A stretch of 33,950 nt of DNA from Patescibacteria group bacterium (GCA_028288925.1 JAQGHG010000009.1:1-33950), one strand, 5' to 3'. Counted from the stretch's first letter, positions 14,668 through 23,432 are shown. Translations and numbers: made by a program. The notes: generated by a model from the letters alone, not told the origin.

Positions 14668-15095
14668 CTCCCCTGCTTAAAGTTCGGTTTTTGTATGCGA
14701 GATTTGAATGGGCTTTATTTAAGCGAATCGTTAATACACGTTAAGGAAGGTCGCTTCTACCTGTAGAGGGGGAAGTGGTCCAAAATGAGGGTTTGGATTC
14801 AAATTTGGTTTTGGGCCTAAATCGGGTGTTTTAGAGCGTTTTAGCATGATTGAGTCGCAAAATATACAATGTGCGACACTGAGCATTGCAGCAATGAGAT
14901 GCCCTACTATGCAGCTTTTGGGTGTTTTGGATGTTGGGTATAGCCATGCTTCTGTTAAGCCGGCGTTTGTGATAGCGCTTGTGCCCTACTTTGCTAGACT
15001 CTGGGTGCCGGGTTCTTTGTCTTGGGAAAATGGATAGTTACCCGTTTACCGAAAACGGTAACCAGGAGCTTGCGAATAAATAGGGGAGTCGCGGT
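14668..15095. other. 428-bp gene-free gap between convergent ftsQ and the VirD4-like gene
   Basis: No convincing gene is seen. A 62-codon frame at 14846-15034 lacks a ribosome site and looks like chance. Several weak inverted repeats are present: AAGCGA/TCGCTT (14720-14757 region), GTCGC/GCGAC around 14854-14877, GTTAC/GTAAC with a bulge at 15037-15062, and GAGTC/GACTC enclosing TAGC-GTAA-GCTA at the 3' end of the next gene. The base composition is more AT-rich than its neighbours. Confidence 0.5.
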
Positions 15096-17942
15096 CTAGC
15101 GTAAGCTAATTGACTCGCCGGGCTGGACCGGCTGCACGTTTGAATGCGCGGGGGACGGTGCTGGTGCGGGCCGCGGGGCCACGGCCGGCGCAGGGTGTGG
15201 CGCCGGATGATGTACGGGCGCCGGAGCAGCGGCGGCAGGCTGGGATGGGGCGGCCGCGATTATGTGATGCCGGGCCGGGTAGGGGCCGGAGGCTTGGTTG
15301 TGGCTGTTACTCCCCTGCGCTTTGTGCGGGCGCTCGCGTTCGCGGTCGGCATTCGCGTTGCGGTCTCCCCCGCTGGGACGGGTGCTCTCTCCCCTGCTTC
15401 GGTCTGCCGGGCGGGGTGCCACTGGTGGCAGGCCGGGGTTCTTGAGCACGCCGAGGAGTTCTTTGTTCGGTTTTCGTTCTTCTACCAGGAGGCCGGCGGC
15501 ACGGGCGCCTTCGTCTTCGCCGGTGGAGGTACGGGTGCGGATATCGGCTTCGGCGGCTTCGCGGGTGGTGGCGTAGCGTTCGCGGGAGAAGGTCACGATA
15601 CGGTCGGTGAGGTCGTTTTCGGGATCGGGCATGCGCAGGGTGCTGGCCGAGAAGGGGGCGGCTTTTTCGCCATTGATGATCATTGATATGAAGATGTTTT
15701 GGTTATGCAGGCGGGTAATGTCGGCGGCCTCGAAGACGGGCTCAAAATACTTGCCGAGCACTACGGAGTCGCCGGGGCCGATGCGGAAGCTGATCATGGT
15801 ACCGACGTTGCCGAAGACGGCGTCGCGCACCACCTCGGGCATCTGGGAAACGTACTGGTTGGCGACGGTCAGGTTGAGGCCGTACTTACGCGCCTCAGAC
15901 AGGATGACGGCGAATGAGTCGGTGGCGAAGTTTTGGAATTCGTCGACGTAGAGGTAGAAGGGGCGGCGTTGGTCGAGCGGCATGTCGGCGCGTCCCATGG
16001 CGGCCAGCTGGATCTTGGTGACCATGAGGGCGCCGAGGATGGCGGCGTTGTCCTCCCCTACTTGGCCGCGGCTGAGGTTGACGATGAGGATTTTGCCTTC
16101 GTCCATGATTTGGCGGATGTTGAAAGCGCTCTTCTGCTGGCCGACGATGTTGCGGACGAGCGGGTTGGCTACGAAGGCGCCGACTTTGTTGAGCACTGGC
16201 GCGACGGCTTCGGAGGCGAATTTCTCGTTCCAGGAGGCAAATTCTGTGACCCAGAAGGTGCGGACCACGGGGTCTTTGACCTCGCGGATGACCTTTTTGC
16301 GGAAGTCCTTCTCGGTGAGCATGCGGGTGATGTCGAGCATGGTGGAGCCGGGGTAATCGAGGAGGGCCAAGGCGGTGTAACGCAGAATGTACTCTAGGCG
16401 CGGTCCCCAGGAGTTCTCGAACATGCGCTTGAGCACACCGACGAGTTCGGAGGCGATATGGTTGCGCAGGTTTTCGTCGATGACTTCGAGCGGGTTGAAG
16501 GCCATGGGGTGGTGCGTGTCGGTGGCGTTGAAGTAGATGACGTCCTTGATGCGGTGTTCGGGGATGTACTTCATGATATCGGTGGCGTAGTCGCCGTGGG
16601 GGTCGATGATGGCGAAGCCTTGGTCCTGGTAGACGTCAGACAGCGTGAGGAGCTGCAGGAGCATGGATTTGCCGGCGCCGGTTTGGCCGATGATGTAGGC
16701 ATGCCGGCCACGGTCGCGGCGCTTGATGCCAAATTTGAGGTGGCGGCCACGGAAGTTGGTGAGGCCGAATAAACTGACCTCGCTGGCTTCGGCGATGCCT
16801 TCGGACGGAAGGTTGGCCGGTGGTTCGCTGGTCTTGGTGGTGGTCCAAGCCATGTTGGGGGTCTCGACGGATTTGTGCGGCAGGTGGTAGAGCGAGGCGA
16901 GCTCTTCGATGTTGAGGATGTAGCCTTGGTCGAAGAAGAGGCGGGCCTGGTAGTCTTGGAGAAATTCGGGTGAATTGAAGGTTTTGAGGGTGGTAAAGCC
17001 GTTGAGGTTGGTGGTATTGAATTGTTTGAAGCCGCCCACGATGGCCTGCAGGCGCTGGCGGCCCGAGGCCTCGTCGGGTCCGAGGTAGGCGATGCGGATT
17101 TTGACCTGATAACCGAGCTTGGTGATCTTTTCTTCGACAGCCTTGATGATGGTTTGCTGCCCGGTGCTAACTTCTTTTTTCTCGGCCGGTTTCTTTTCGG
17201 CCGAAGGGGGCGGGGCAAAGAGTGCCAGCACGAAATTCGAGAAGATATAGATGGGGACTTGCAGGAAGATATTGGTGAGGTTGGCACCCCAGTCGAGCTT
17301 GGGGCCGTTCTTGACACCGTCGACGTAGGCTTTGCCCTGGTTTTGCCAGGCGTCGTCGATCGGGCGGGCTAGGATTTGGATCCAGCACTCCTCCCCTAGC
17401 TGCTCGAGCTTGGCGAGGACGCCGGTGATGCCGGCCATCGGGTCGACTTCAAACGAAGCGAAGGTCTTGATGGGCATCACCATATCTTTGGTGAGGCCGA
17501 GCTCGACGCCGTAGATGGTCCGGCCGGCTACGGGCGTGCGCGAGTAGTCGTCGGGGCCTTCTTTGATCTGGACGGTCGGGTATTGGGCGTAGATCTGACT
17601 TTCGACGAAATCTTTGAGGTGCTTGGGCGTCCAGACGTAAAATTGAATCGAATTTTGGCGCGCTACGATCTCGAATGAGATGTGTTCCTGGAGTGAACCT
17701 TCTTTGACGAGCTCGCTGTGAGGGCGCAGGATGCCGTGTAGCGAGGCAAACATTTGCTCGGCCGAGAGCTCTTTCTTTTCGTTGTCGCGCGGGACTTCGA
17801 TGAGCAGCAGAAGATTGTCGGTGGAGCCGACCCATTCTTCGCGCCGGCGGTTTTGCCAAATGAGGTAGCCGAGCACAGCCACAACCACGACCCAGCCGTA
17901 GAATTTAAACAGCACGAGGCCGATGATTTGGAGAATGGCCAT
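15096..17942 (-). CDS. VirD4/TraG-like (HerA-FtsK superfamily) membrane-anchored ATPase
   Basis: The 948-residue protein has one N-terminal membrane segment (~5-28). A large ~350-residue alpha/beta region follows, with a second hydrophobic patch near 228-243. The RecA-like motor has Walker A GQTGAGKS (419-426), FAIIDPHGDY (~443-452) and Walker B FYLYVDEFQNF (662-672). The sequence RKYGLNLTVANQYVSQMP is typical of TraG/TraD coupling-protein C domains. The tail from ~845 is rich in Pro, Ala and His and probably disordered. Such proteins couple DNA or protein substrates to type IV secretion or pili; no other T4SS gene is present here. The ATG has no ribosome site, whereas GGAGGG lies ~45 nt further upstream in frame with a hydrophobic extension but no canonical start. 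Confidence 0.82.
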   Translation of the reverse strand: MAILQIIGLVLFKFYGWVVVVAVLGYLIWQNRRREEWVGSTDNLLLLIEVPRDNEKKELSAEQMFASLHGILRPHSELVKEGSLQEHISFEIVARQNSIQFYVWTPKHLKDFVESQIYAQYPTVQIKEGPDDYSRTPVAGRTIYGVELGLTKDMVMPIKTFASFEVDPMAGITGVLAKLEQLGEECWIQILARPIDDAWQNQGKAYVDGVKNGPKLDWGANLTNIFLQVPIYIFSNFVLALFAPPPSAEKKPAEKKEVSTGQQTIIKAVEEKITKLGYQVKIRIAYLGPDEASGRQRLQAIVGGFKQFNTTNLNGFTTLKTFNSPEFLQDYQARLFFDQGYILNIEELASLYHLPHKSVETPNMAWTTTKTSEPPANLPSEGIAEASEVSLFGLTNFRGRHLKFGIKRRDRGRHAYIIGQTGAGKSMLLQLLTLSDVYQDQGFAIIDPHGDYATDIMKYIPEHRIKDVIYFNATDTHHPMAFNPLEVIDENLRNHIASELVGVLKRMFENSWGPRLEYILRYTALALLDYPGSTMLDITRMLTEKDFRKKVIREVKDPVVRTFWVTEFASWNEKFASEAVAPVLNKVGAFVANPLVRNIVGQQKSAFNIRQIMDEGKILIVNLSRGQVGEDNAAILGALMVTKIQLAAMGRADMPLDQRRPFYLYVDEFQNFATDSFAVILSEARKYGLNLTVANQYVSQMPEVVRDAVFGNVGTMISFRIGPGDSVVLGKYFEPVFEAADITRLHNQNIFISMIINGEKAAPFSASTLRMPDPENDLTDRIVTFSRERYATTREAAEADIRTRTSTGEDEGARAAGLLVEERKPNKELLGVLKNPGLPPVAPRPADRSRGESTRPSGGDRNANADRERERPHKAQGSNSHNQASGPYPARHHIIAAAPSQPAAAAPAPVHHPAPHPAPAVAPRPAPAPSPAHSNVQPVQPGESISLR

Positions 17943-18009
17943 GATGGGGGCGAGAATGCCCTGGATTTGTTCGACTTTTTTAACCCTCCGTAACTCTCAT
18001 TGTAGACTG

Positions 18010-19044
18010 TTAGTCTTTGAGTTTGTAGGTGGCTTTGGCGGTACGCTGAAATTGCTCTTTTTCTTGCAGGTTGAGAATGATGGTAGTGGTTTTAACCTGG
18101 CGCTTCATGAGCACGCGGCGGACGATTTCGTCCTTGTGGAGTGGCTGCTCTTCGCGCAAGACGCTCGCGATAATCTCGGCGACGGTGCCGGGAGTGTAGC
18201 CCCACTCGGCAAGCGCGTAGATGCCGCGGCCGATCAGGATGAAGCGGAGATCTTTGATGAGCTCGTTGTGGACGGCCTGGATGGTAACATCGCGTTTGGA
18301 GGCGCCGAGGTTGCGGACGTGTCCGGCGATCTCGGAGAAGTGCAGGGGCCGGCCGTGGCGGGACAGCACGAGATAGGTTTTGTCGCGAATACTCTTGGGA
18401 TTGACCTCGGGCCAGGTAACCAGGCCCCACTTGCCGTCGAAGTGAGCCAGGTGCTTGGAAGCACGCATGAGTTGCTCGAGCGTAGTGGCGTCGAGCTCGG
18501 AGGGCAGTTTGGCCTTGAGTTTGGCGAGGGTAATGGGCTTGGCGTAATCGGTGATGGTCTTGATGATCTCGGTGAGTAGCTGAGTGGTTTGGCTACGCGA
18601 GTAGATGGGGGCCAAGCTGACGGCCTGTCGCAGGTGGTCGTCTTCGTCGATGAGGTCGACGCTGGGCGCGAGGAGCGCTAGGAAGACCACGTAGGCTACG
18701 TCATTGGCGGCGGCGCCAAGGATGGCGGTGATTTCGGTGGTGAGGGCGATCCCGCCTTGGTCGGCTACGATGTTGCGCAATAGTTCGTTGGCGCGGGCGA
18801 TTTCGGCCGATTCGTTGGCGCGCATCTTGGCAATAGCGGCCTTCTCGATCTGGCGAACCCGCTCGCGGGTAATATCAAAGTCGTTGCCAATCTTCTCGAG
18901 CGTCTGGCGGCGGCTCAAGCCAAAGCCAAAACGGCGAGCAATAATCTGACGGTCGCGATCGCGGCGCAACTCTTTCAGGATTTGTTCAACCGCTTGTTTG
19001 TAGTCGTAAGTTGTGTCTGCTTTGGTGGTCATAATGTTGGTCAT
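18010..19044 (-). CDS. sigma-70 region 4-like HTH plus HARE-HTH regulator
   Basis: This 344-residue protein begins with a sigma-region-4-like helix-turn-helix (IIARRFGF ... TLEKIGNDFDITRERVRQIE ... A, residues ~38-80), as in RpoD -35 recognition. The middle is helical. The segment at ~225-300 (YLVLSRHGRPLHFSEIAGHV ... LIGRGIYALAEWGY) matches the HARE-HTH/RpoE-delta winged-helix type. There is no sigma region 2, so it cannot melt promoters alone; a promoter-binding accessory factor is the likely role. It has a consensus, leaderless promoter and lies 67 bp upstream of the VirD4-like gene on the same strand, so the two may be coexpressed. Confidence 0.78.
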   Translation of the reverse strand: MTNIMTTKADTTYDYKQAVEQILKELRRDRDRQIIARRFGFGLSRRQTLEKIGNDFDITRERVRQIEKAAIAKMRANESAEIARANELLRNIVADQGGIALTTEITAILGAAANDVAYVVFLALLAPSVDLIDEDDHLRQAVSLAPIYSRSQTTQLLTEIIKTITDYAKPITLAKLKAKLPSELDATTLEQLMRASKHLAHFDGKWGLVTWPEVNPKSIRDKTYLVLSRHGRPLHFSEIAGHVRNLGASKRDVTIQAVHNELIKDLRFILIGRGIYALAEWGYTPGTVAEIIASVLREEQPLHKDEIVRRVLMKRQVKTTTIILNLQEKEQFQRTAKATYKLKD

Positions 19045-19052
19045 TACTTAGA

Positions 19053-19081
19053 ATTATAAAATATCAGGTTTGTGGTGTCAA
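19053..19081 (-). promoter_or_regulatory. perfect consensus promoter of the sigma-like regulator
   Basis: On the minus strand TTGACA (19076-19081), a 17-bp spacer and TATAAT (19053-19058) are all exact consensus. The -10 ends 8 nt before the ATG, so the mRNA should be leaderless or carry about 2 nt. This is the best promoter in the window. Confidence 0.85.
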
Positions 19082-19141
19082 CGACTTCAGCTATCTGCGG
19101 TTTCCCCGGGGCGTCACTCGAATGGTTATGTAATATTATAA

Positions 19142-19159
19142 CAAAACGTCGATTTTGTA
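19142..19159. other. small palindrome between galU and the sigma-like gene
   Basis: ACAAAA-CGTCGA-TTTTGT forms a 6-bp stem, 61 bp upstream of the consensus promoter and after the galU stop. It could be an operator or an end-of-transcript hairpin. Confidence 0.35.
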
Positions 19160-19176
19160 AATAGCTAAGCGAAACA

Positions 19177-20058
19177 TCAGCTTTTTTGGGGAGGAACGGT
19201 GGTTTGGAGGATGGAATGGAGGTCGGACCGGGCGGCGGCGACGGTTAGATTGGCTTCGAGCCAGCCGGCGGTGTTTCCGGCGTCGAGAAATTTGCCGCTG
19301 GCGCGGTGAACGGCAATGGCTTGCTGCTTGGCTGCTGCCAAAATAGCGTCGGTAATGTAGTATTCGCCGGATTTGACGTCGGGCTTAACCTTGGCTACAA
19401 AGTCCATCATCTGGGGCGTCAGGATGTATTTGGAGATATTGATGAGGTTGGAGGGGGCTTCGCCGGGGGCGGGTTTTTCGACAAAGTCTTGCAGGTACTC
19501 ACTCCCCTGCCGGGTTTCCACGCTCAATACTCCGTAACGCGAGAGTTCCGCATCGGGGCGCTCGAGGGCCATCATGGCGCCGGCAGCTTGGGTTTTGGCA
19601 AAGGTGGCGACGAGCTCGGTCATGTCGGAGCCGCCGTCGGTACGCCAGAGGAAATCGTCGCCGCCGCAGACGATGAAGGCTTCGTCCTTGGGCAGATGAG
19701 GCGCGGCGATCTGGAGCGGCACGGCGGTGCCGTAGCCGGCCGTCTCGGGCTGCTCGACGAAGCTGAAGGTGGCCCGGTGGTGGGTTTCTTCGAGCTTGGC
19801 AAGGGCTTCGTGCTTGCCAAAGCGTTTGAGGTGGGCCTGAAGCCCGGAGTTGCCTACGTAGTAATCCTGCAAAGCGTGCGAATTGGGCCGGATCACGAAG
19901 ATGACATCGGTGACACCAGCGGCTACGCAGTCGGCCACGACGTAGTCGATGATAGGGCGGTTAAGGATGGGCAGTAGCTCCTTTTGCACCGCGGCGGTGA
20001 CGGGAAGCATACGGCTGCCGAAGCCCGAAGCAAAGATAACTGCGGTAGTAACATTCAT
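19177..20058 (-). CDS. galU: UTP--glucose-1-phosphate uridylyltransferase (GalU-like)
   Basis: GalU makes UDP-glucose from UTP and glucose-1-phosphate for glycan synthesis. The 293-residue length is typical. The nucleotide-binding signature is FASGFGSRMLPVTAAVQKELLPI, with a Gly-Ser-Arg instead of Gly-Thr-Arg. Further motifs are GYGTAVPLQ, VCGGDDFLW, FVEKPAPGEAPSNLI and the sugar-site GEYYITDAI. It is the last gene of the glyS operon; its ATG overlaps the HAD gene by 4 bp. Confidence 0.9.
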   Translation of the reverse strand: MNVTTAVIFASGFGSRMLPVTAAVQKELLPILNRPIIDYVVADCVAAGVTDVIFVIRPNSHALQDYYVGNSGLQAHLKRFGKHEALAKLEETHHRATFSFVEQPETAGYGTAVPLQIAAPHLPKDEAFIVCGGDDFLWRTDGGSDMTELVATFAKTQAAGAMMALERPDAELSRYGVLSVETRQGSEYLQDFVEKPAPGEAPSNLINISKYILTPQMMDFVAKVKPDVKSGEYYITDAILAAAKQQAIAVHRASGKFLDAGNTAGWLEANLTVAAARSDLHSILQTTVPPQKS

Positions 20059-20696
20059 GGAAGGTCTCCGAAATTGGTGATTTGTTGGGCGCTGGGCGGG
20101 GTTGGAATGTGTCTGTACTTGCCATCGGGACGGACTATGCGGAGCCCTTTGACTCCGTTGATCTTGCCCAGCCCGGTAAAGGTCTCTGGGCTGTCGTCGA
20201 CGAGATAGACGCGGTCGTACAGGTTCAATGTGAGATTGAGATCGCCGATTTCCGGCTGGTCCAGAATGTGCTCGCGGATGAGCTCGCCTTTGTTCTTGGG
20301 CACGATGATTTTGCGGAGGCCGTCGATGGCTTTGGCGTAATTGAACTTGAGCTGCTGGAAAGGGGGCCGGCCTACGGTCATTATGATGACCGTGTCGGTG
20401 AGCGGATCGCGGGTAGCTAGCCAGGCCGCCGAATCCGGATATAGGTAGTCGCGGTCGCGGAGCTGACTCGTTATGAGCTGGTCGAGGTCGTGCTGGCCGA
20501 TTCCGGCAAGCGATTCGATGTGGCCGTGGAAATTATAGTACTTGGTGTTGGGTTCAATATAAAGGTTCTGGGTGGCGTCAAAGTCTCTAGCTGATATGCC
20601 GAGGGCGTGACGAAAGAGAATTTTGGTATCAGCAATAAAACAGTCGGTATCGAAAACTGTGCGATCGAAATCTAAGATGTAGAGGCGGCGGGTCAT
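20055..20696 (-). CDS. HAD-superfamily hydrolase
   Basis: The 213-residue protein shows HAD motif I as LDFDRTVFDTD (nucleophile D9, acid D11), a motif II-like IIMTVG, a conserved Lys region (VPKNKGEL) and motif IV YLVDDSPETF. Phosphatase activity on a small metabolite is likely. It lies between yvcK and galU, overlapping both (TAATG with yvcK), so a sugar-phosphate or nucleotide substrate is plausible but unproven. Confidence 0.8.
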   Translation of the reverse strand: MTRRLYILDFDRTVFDTDCFIADTKILFRHALGISARDFDATQNLYIEPNTKYYNFHGHIESLAGIGQHDLDQLITSQLRDRDYLYPDSAAWLATRDPLTDTVIIMTVGRPPFQQLKFNYAKAIDGLRKIIVPKNKGELIREHILDQPEIGDLNLTLNLYDRVYLVDDSPETFTGLGKINGVKGLRIVRPDGKYRHIPTPPSAQQITNFGDLP

Positions 20697-21712
20697 TAGC
20701 TAAAATATATCCGCATGATGAGGCGCGCGAGCTTGTCGGAGTCGTGGCGGATGAGGGTGCGTTTGAGGAGAGTATCATTGGCGTTACTCGGAGGGATGCT
20801 GTGAGCGATGAGGTGGTCCCCTATCGCCCGATAGGTCTGGCGGCTGAGGATTTCTTGGTCGAAGTTAACGGGCTCCTCGCCCCCCAAAGCGTAGCGTCTG
20901 AGGAGTGACGCGGCGGGATGCTCGGTGTTGTAGATGACGTAATCTAGGAATGGGCCGCCGTTGTAACGTTCGAGCTCGGCCGCGAAGTCCTGTACGCTGA
21001 ATCCGGCGGTTTGGGTCGGGCGGGTCATAAGATTGCAGACATAGACTTTTTTGGCGCGGGCTTCGCGAAGTGCTTCGCTCATGCCGCCGATCAGGAAGGA
21101 TGGAATGATCGAAGAATACAATTTACCTGGCGTGATGACGATAAGATCGGCCTTGGCGATGGCTTGCTTAGCTTTGAGGTTGAGGGTGGCTTTGGGCTCT
21201 AGATAGAGGTGATGAGGCTCCCCTTTCACGAATAGCTGATCGTCGATCGGCCCCTCGCCTATCCGATCTTCGCCGCGGATGACGCGTCCACTATTGGTCT
21301 CGAGCACGAGGCGGGCGTCGTCGGTGGAGGCGGGCAGGACTTTGCCCTGGATGGATAGGACTTTGCTTGCTACCTCTACGGCTTCGGCGAATGAGCCGGT
21401 AACTTTCTCGAGAGCTGTCAGAAAGAGGTTGCCAAAAGCGTGGCCGGCAAAGGTGCCTTCGGGAAATCGGTAGTTGAAGAGCTCGCGGAGTTCGCGGGAC
21501 GAGGAAGACAGCGCCACCAGAGACTGACGGACGTCGCCGGGCGGCAGGACGCCGAGTTCGTCGCGCAGAATGCCGGTAGAGCCGCCGTCGTCAATCATGT
21601 TGACGACGGCGGTGATGTCTTGAGCGTAGTGTTTGAGCGATGTGAGGACCGTAAAGGTGCCCGTGCCTCCGCCGATGACGACGATCTTAGGACCGGTGGG
21701 GGTGGATTTCAT
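20696..21712 (-). CDS. yvcK: YvcK/GlmR-type CofD-like protein
   Basis: The 338-residue protein belongs to the CofD-like family, YvcK branch. It begins with PKIVVIGGGTGTFTVLTSLK, followed by NMIDDGGSTGILRDELGVLPPGDVRQSLVAL and GHAFGNLFLTALE. YvcK proteins bind UDP-GlcNAc and control carbon flow into cell wall precursors in Firmicutes and actinobacteria. Its operon partner GalU also handles UDP-sugars, which fits that role. It starts immediately next to the glyS stop and overlaps the HAD start. Confidence 0.92.
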   Translation of the reverse strand: MKSTPTGPKIVVIGGGTGTFTVLTSLKHYAQDITAVVNMIDDGGSTGILRDELGVLPPGDVRQSLVALSSSSRELRELFNYRFPEGTFAGHAFGNLFLTALEKVTGSFAEAVEVASKVLSIQGKVLPASTDDARLVLETNSGRVIRGEDRIGEGPIDDQLFVKGEPHHLYLEPKATLNLKAKQAIAKADLIVITPGKLYSSIIPSFLIGGMSEALREARAKKVYVCNLMTRPTQTAGFSVQDFAAELERYNGGPFLDYVIYNTEHPAASLLRRYALGGEEPVNFDQEILSRQTYRAIGDHLIAHSIPPSNANDTLLKRTLIRHDSDKLARLIMRIYFS

Positions 21713-23086
21713 TTAAAATTCGCTGAGCTGCTGCTTGAGGGCGGCCGGCAGGCCGGCGATCTTGACGCGCGTCTGCTCCATGGTGTCGCGGTGACGGACG
21801 GTGACGGCTTTGTCTTCGAGCGATTCGAAGTCAATGGTGACGCACAGCGGCGTGCCGATCTCGTCTTGGCGGCGGTAGCGCCGGCCGATGGACTGGGTCT
21901 CGTCGTATTCGGTGCGGAAGGTGCCGGCGAGTGAGGCGTAGATTTCGCGGGCGACGGACGTGAGCTCGGGTTTTTTGCTCAGGGGCAGTACGGCGATCTT
22001 GATGGGGGCGATAGCGGGCTTAAATTTGAGCACGACGCGGGTTTCGTCGTTGACCTTCTCCTCGGTGTAGGCTTCGGTGAGGGCGGCCACGAACAGGCGG
22101 CCGACGCCCATGGACGATTCGATGACGTTGGGGATGAAGCGTTCGCGCGTTTCTTCGTCGAAGTAGGACAGGTCTTTTTTGCTGTGCTCAATGTGGGCTT
22201 TGAGGTCGAAATCGGTGCGGTTGTGGACGCCCAGGAGCTCCTTGAAACCGTGTGGGAAGCGGTAGTAGATGTCGTGGGCAGCGGCGGCGTAGTGAGCCCG
22301 CTCCCCTTCTTGGTGCTCGTGCCACTTGATGTTGTCTTCCGAGAGGCCGACGTAGTTGAGTAAGAAATCGCGGGTAAAGGTGCGCCAGTTTTCGTATTCT
22401 TTGTCGCGGGTTTTGGGGTCTACGAAGTATTGCATTTCCATCTGCTCGAGCTCGCGCACGCGGAAAATGAAGTCTTTGGGAGTGATCTCGTTGCGGAAGG
22501 CTTTGCCGATTTGACCGATACCAAAGGGAATTTTGGAACGCGTGGTCTCGCGGACGTTGTCGTAGTTTACAAAGATGCCGCCGGCGGTTTCGGGGCGGAG
22601 GTAGGCTTTGGTGGTGTCTTCTTCGACCGGGCCGATGTGGGTGGTGAGCATCATGTTGAACTGGCGCGGCTCGGTGAAGGTGCCGTGCTTGCCACAATTT
22701 GGGCAGGCTTTGTCCTTGAGGGCGGCGGCTAGCTCCTGGAGGTCGCCGGTGTCGAGGTCGGCGATGTGGTCGGCGCGGAAGCGGTGCTTGCAGGCTTTGC
22801 AGTCGATCATGGGGTCGACGAAGCCGGCCACGTGGCCGCTAGCCTCCCAGAGCTTGGGGCTCTGAATGATGGCGCTGTCGATGCCGAAGGTGTTGATGGG
22901 CTCTTCGACAAAGGCCTTCCACCAGGCGGCTTTGAGGTTGTTGGCGAGTTCTACACCGTAGGGACCATAATCCCAGAATCCGGCGATGCCACCGTAGATC
23001 TCGGAGGCTTGGAACACGAAGCCCCGGCGCTTGGTGAGCGATACGATGGTTTCCATGGAAGGGGTGTTGGCGGATTCTTTGGTCAT
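21713..23086 (-). CDS. glyS: glycyl-tRNA synthetase, single-chain dimeric type
   Basis: This class II aminoacyl-tRNA synthetase is of the alpha2 (eukaryote/archaea/Gram-positive-like) type, 457 residues. Visible blocks are the N-terminal RRGFVFQASEIYGGIAGFWDYGP, zinc-binding pairs CKAC and CPNC, LRPETAGGIFVNY (motif region), IPFGIGQIGKAFRNEITP (motif 2), EQMEMQYF, and the motif 3 region ESSMGVGRLF. The C-terminal anticodon-binding domain ends at LKQQLSEF. It is the second gene of an operon led by a small ORF. Confidence 0.95.
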   Translation of the reverse strand: MTKESANTPSMETIVSLTKRRGFVFQASEIYGGIAGFWDYGPYGVELANNLKAAWWKAFVEEPINTFGIDSAIIQSPKLWEASGHVAGFVDPMIDCKACKHRFRADHIADLDTGDLQELAAALKDKACPNCGKHGTFTEPRQFNMMLTTHIGPVEEDTTKAYLRPETAGGIFVNYDNVRETTRSKIPFGIGQIGKAFRNEITPKDFIFRVRELEQMEMQYFVDPKTRDKEYENWRTFTRDFLLNYVGLSEDNIKWHEHQEGERAHYAAAAHDIYYRFPHGFKELLGVHNRTDFDLKAHIEHSKKDLSYFDEETRERFIPNVIESSMGVGRLFVAALTEAYTEEKVNDETRVVLKFKPAIAPIKIAVLPLSKKPELTSVAREIYASLAGTFRTEYDETQSIGRRYRRQDEIGTPLCVTIDFESLEDKAVTVRHRDTMEQTRVKIAGLPAALKQQLSEF

Positions 23087-23094
23087 GGTCTTTC

Positions 23095-23400
23095 CTAAAA
23101 GTGTAAGTTATCGGAGCGAATTAGCTCATTATAGTCGTCTTGCTCAATTCGGCCAAGGCTGGCGAGGTAGGCGAGGTCGGCGTGGTAGTTGCCGCGGATC
23201 TCGTCGTAGCGCGGTGATTTGTGGTCGGCCAGGATGCGCAGGGTGGCGATGGAGTCTTTGATGAAGTCTTGGATTTCGTCGTCGAGCATCATCTCGCCTT
23301 CGGTGCTTTCGGGGTTGGAAATACAGCGGGCCGGCGGCTCGGTTTCGGCGGCGAGGTAGTCGGCCAACTTCCAGGATAATTCGGAGATGGGTGTTTTCAT
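23095..23400 (-). CDS. hypothetical 101-residue protein heading the glyS operon
   Basis: The family is not recognised. The protein is acidic and mostly helical (LSWKLADYLAAE, DDEIQDFIKDSIATLRILAD, ADLAYLASLGRIEQDDY). Neither membrane segment nor signal peptide is present. It ends 8 bp before the glyS ATG. The promoter on its ATG makes it the leader cistron of the glyS-yvcK-HAD-galU operon. The codon pattern and conserved-looking spacing suggest it is real. Confidence 0.7.
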   Translation of the reverse strand: MKTPISELSWKLADYLAAETEPPARCISNPESTEGEMMLDDEIQDFIKDSIATLRILADHKSPRYDEIRGNYHADLAYLASLGRIEQDDYNELIRSDNLHF

Positions 23401-23407
23401 GGGGGAT

Positions 23408-23416
23408 ATTGTACCA
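23408..23416 (-). promoter_or_regulatory. extended -10 promoter for the leaderless glyS operon
   Basis: On the minus strand TGG-TACAAT (23408-23416) ends 7 nt before the ATG at 23400, so the operon mRNA should begin at the start codon. There is no ribosome site. Confidence 0.6.
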
Positions 23417-23432
23417 TCTTCGGATATGCCTT

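Noticed and set aside
14826-14846. GTTTTAGAGC-GTTTTAGC resembles the start of a type II CRISPR repeat
   Set aside because: No repeat array, spacers or cas genes; two short chance matches in AT-rich spacer.
14846-15037. 63-codon frame in the ftsQ downstream gap
   Set aside because: No ribosome site, no recognisable pattern; GC-poor spacer. Kept only as part of the gap description.
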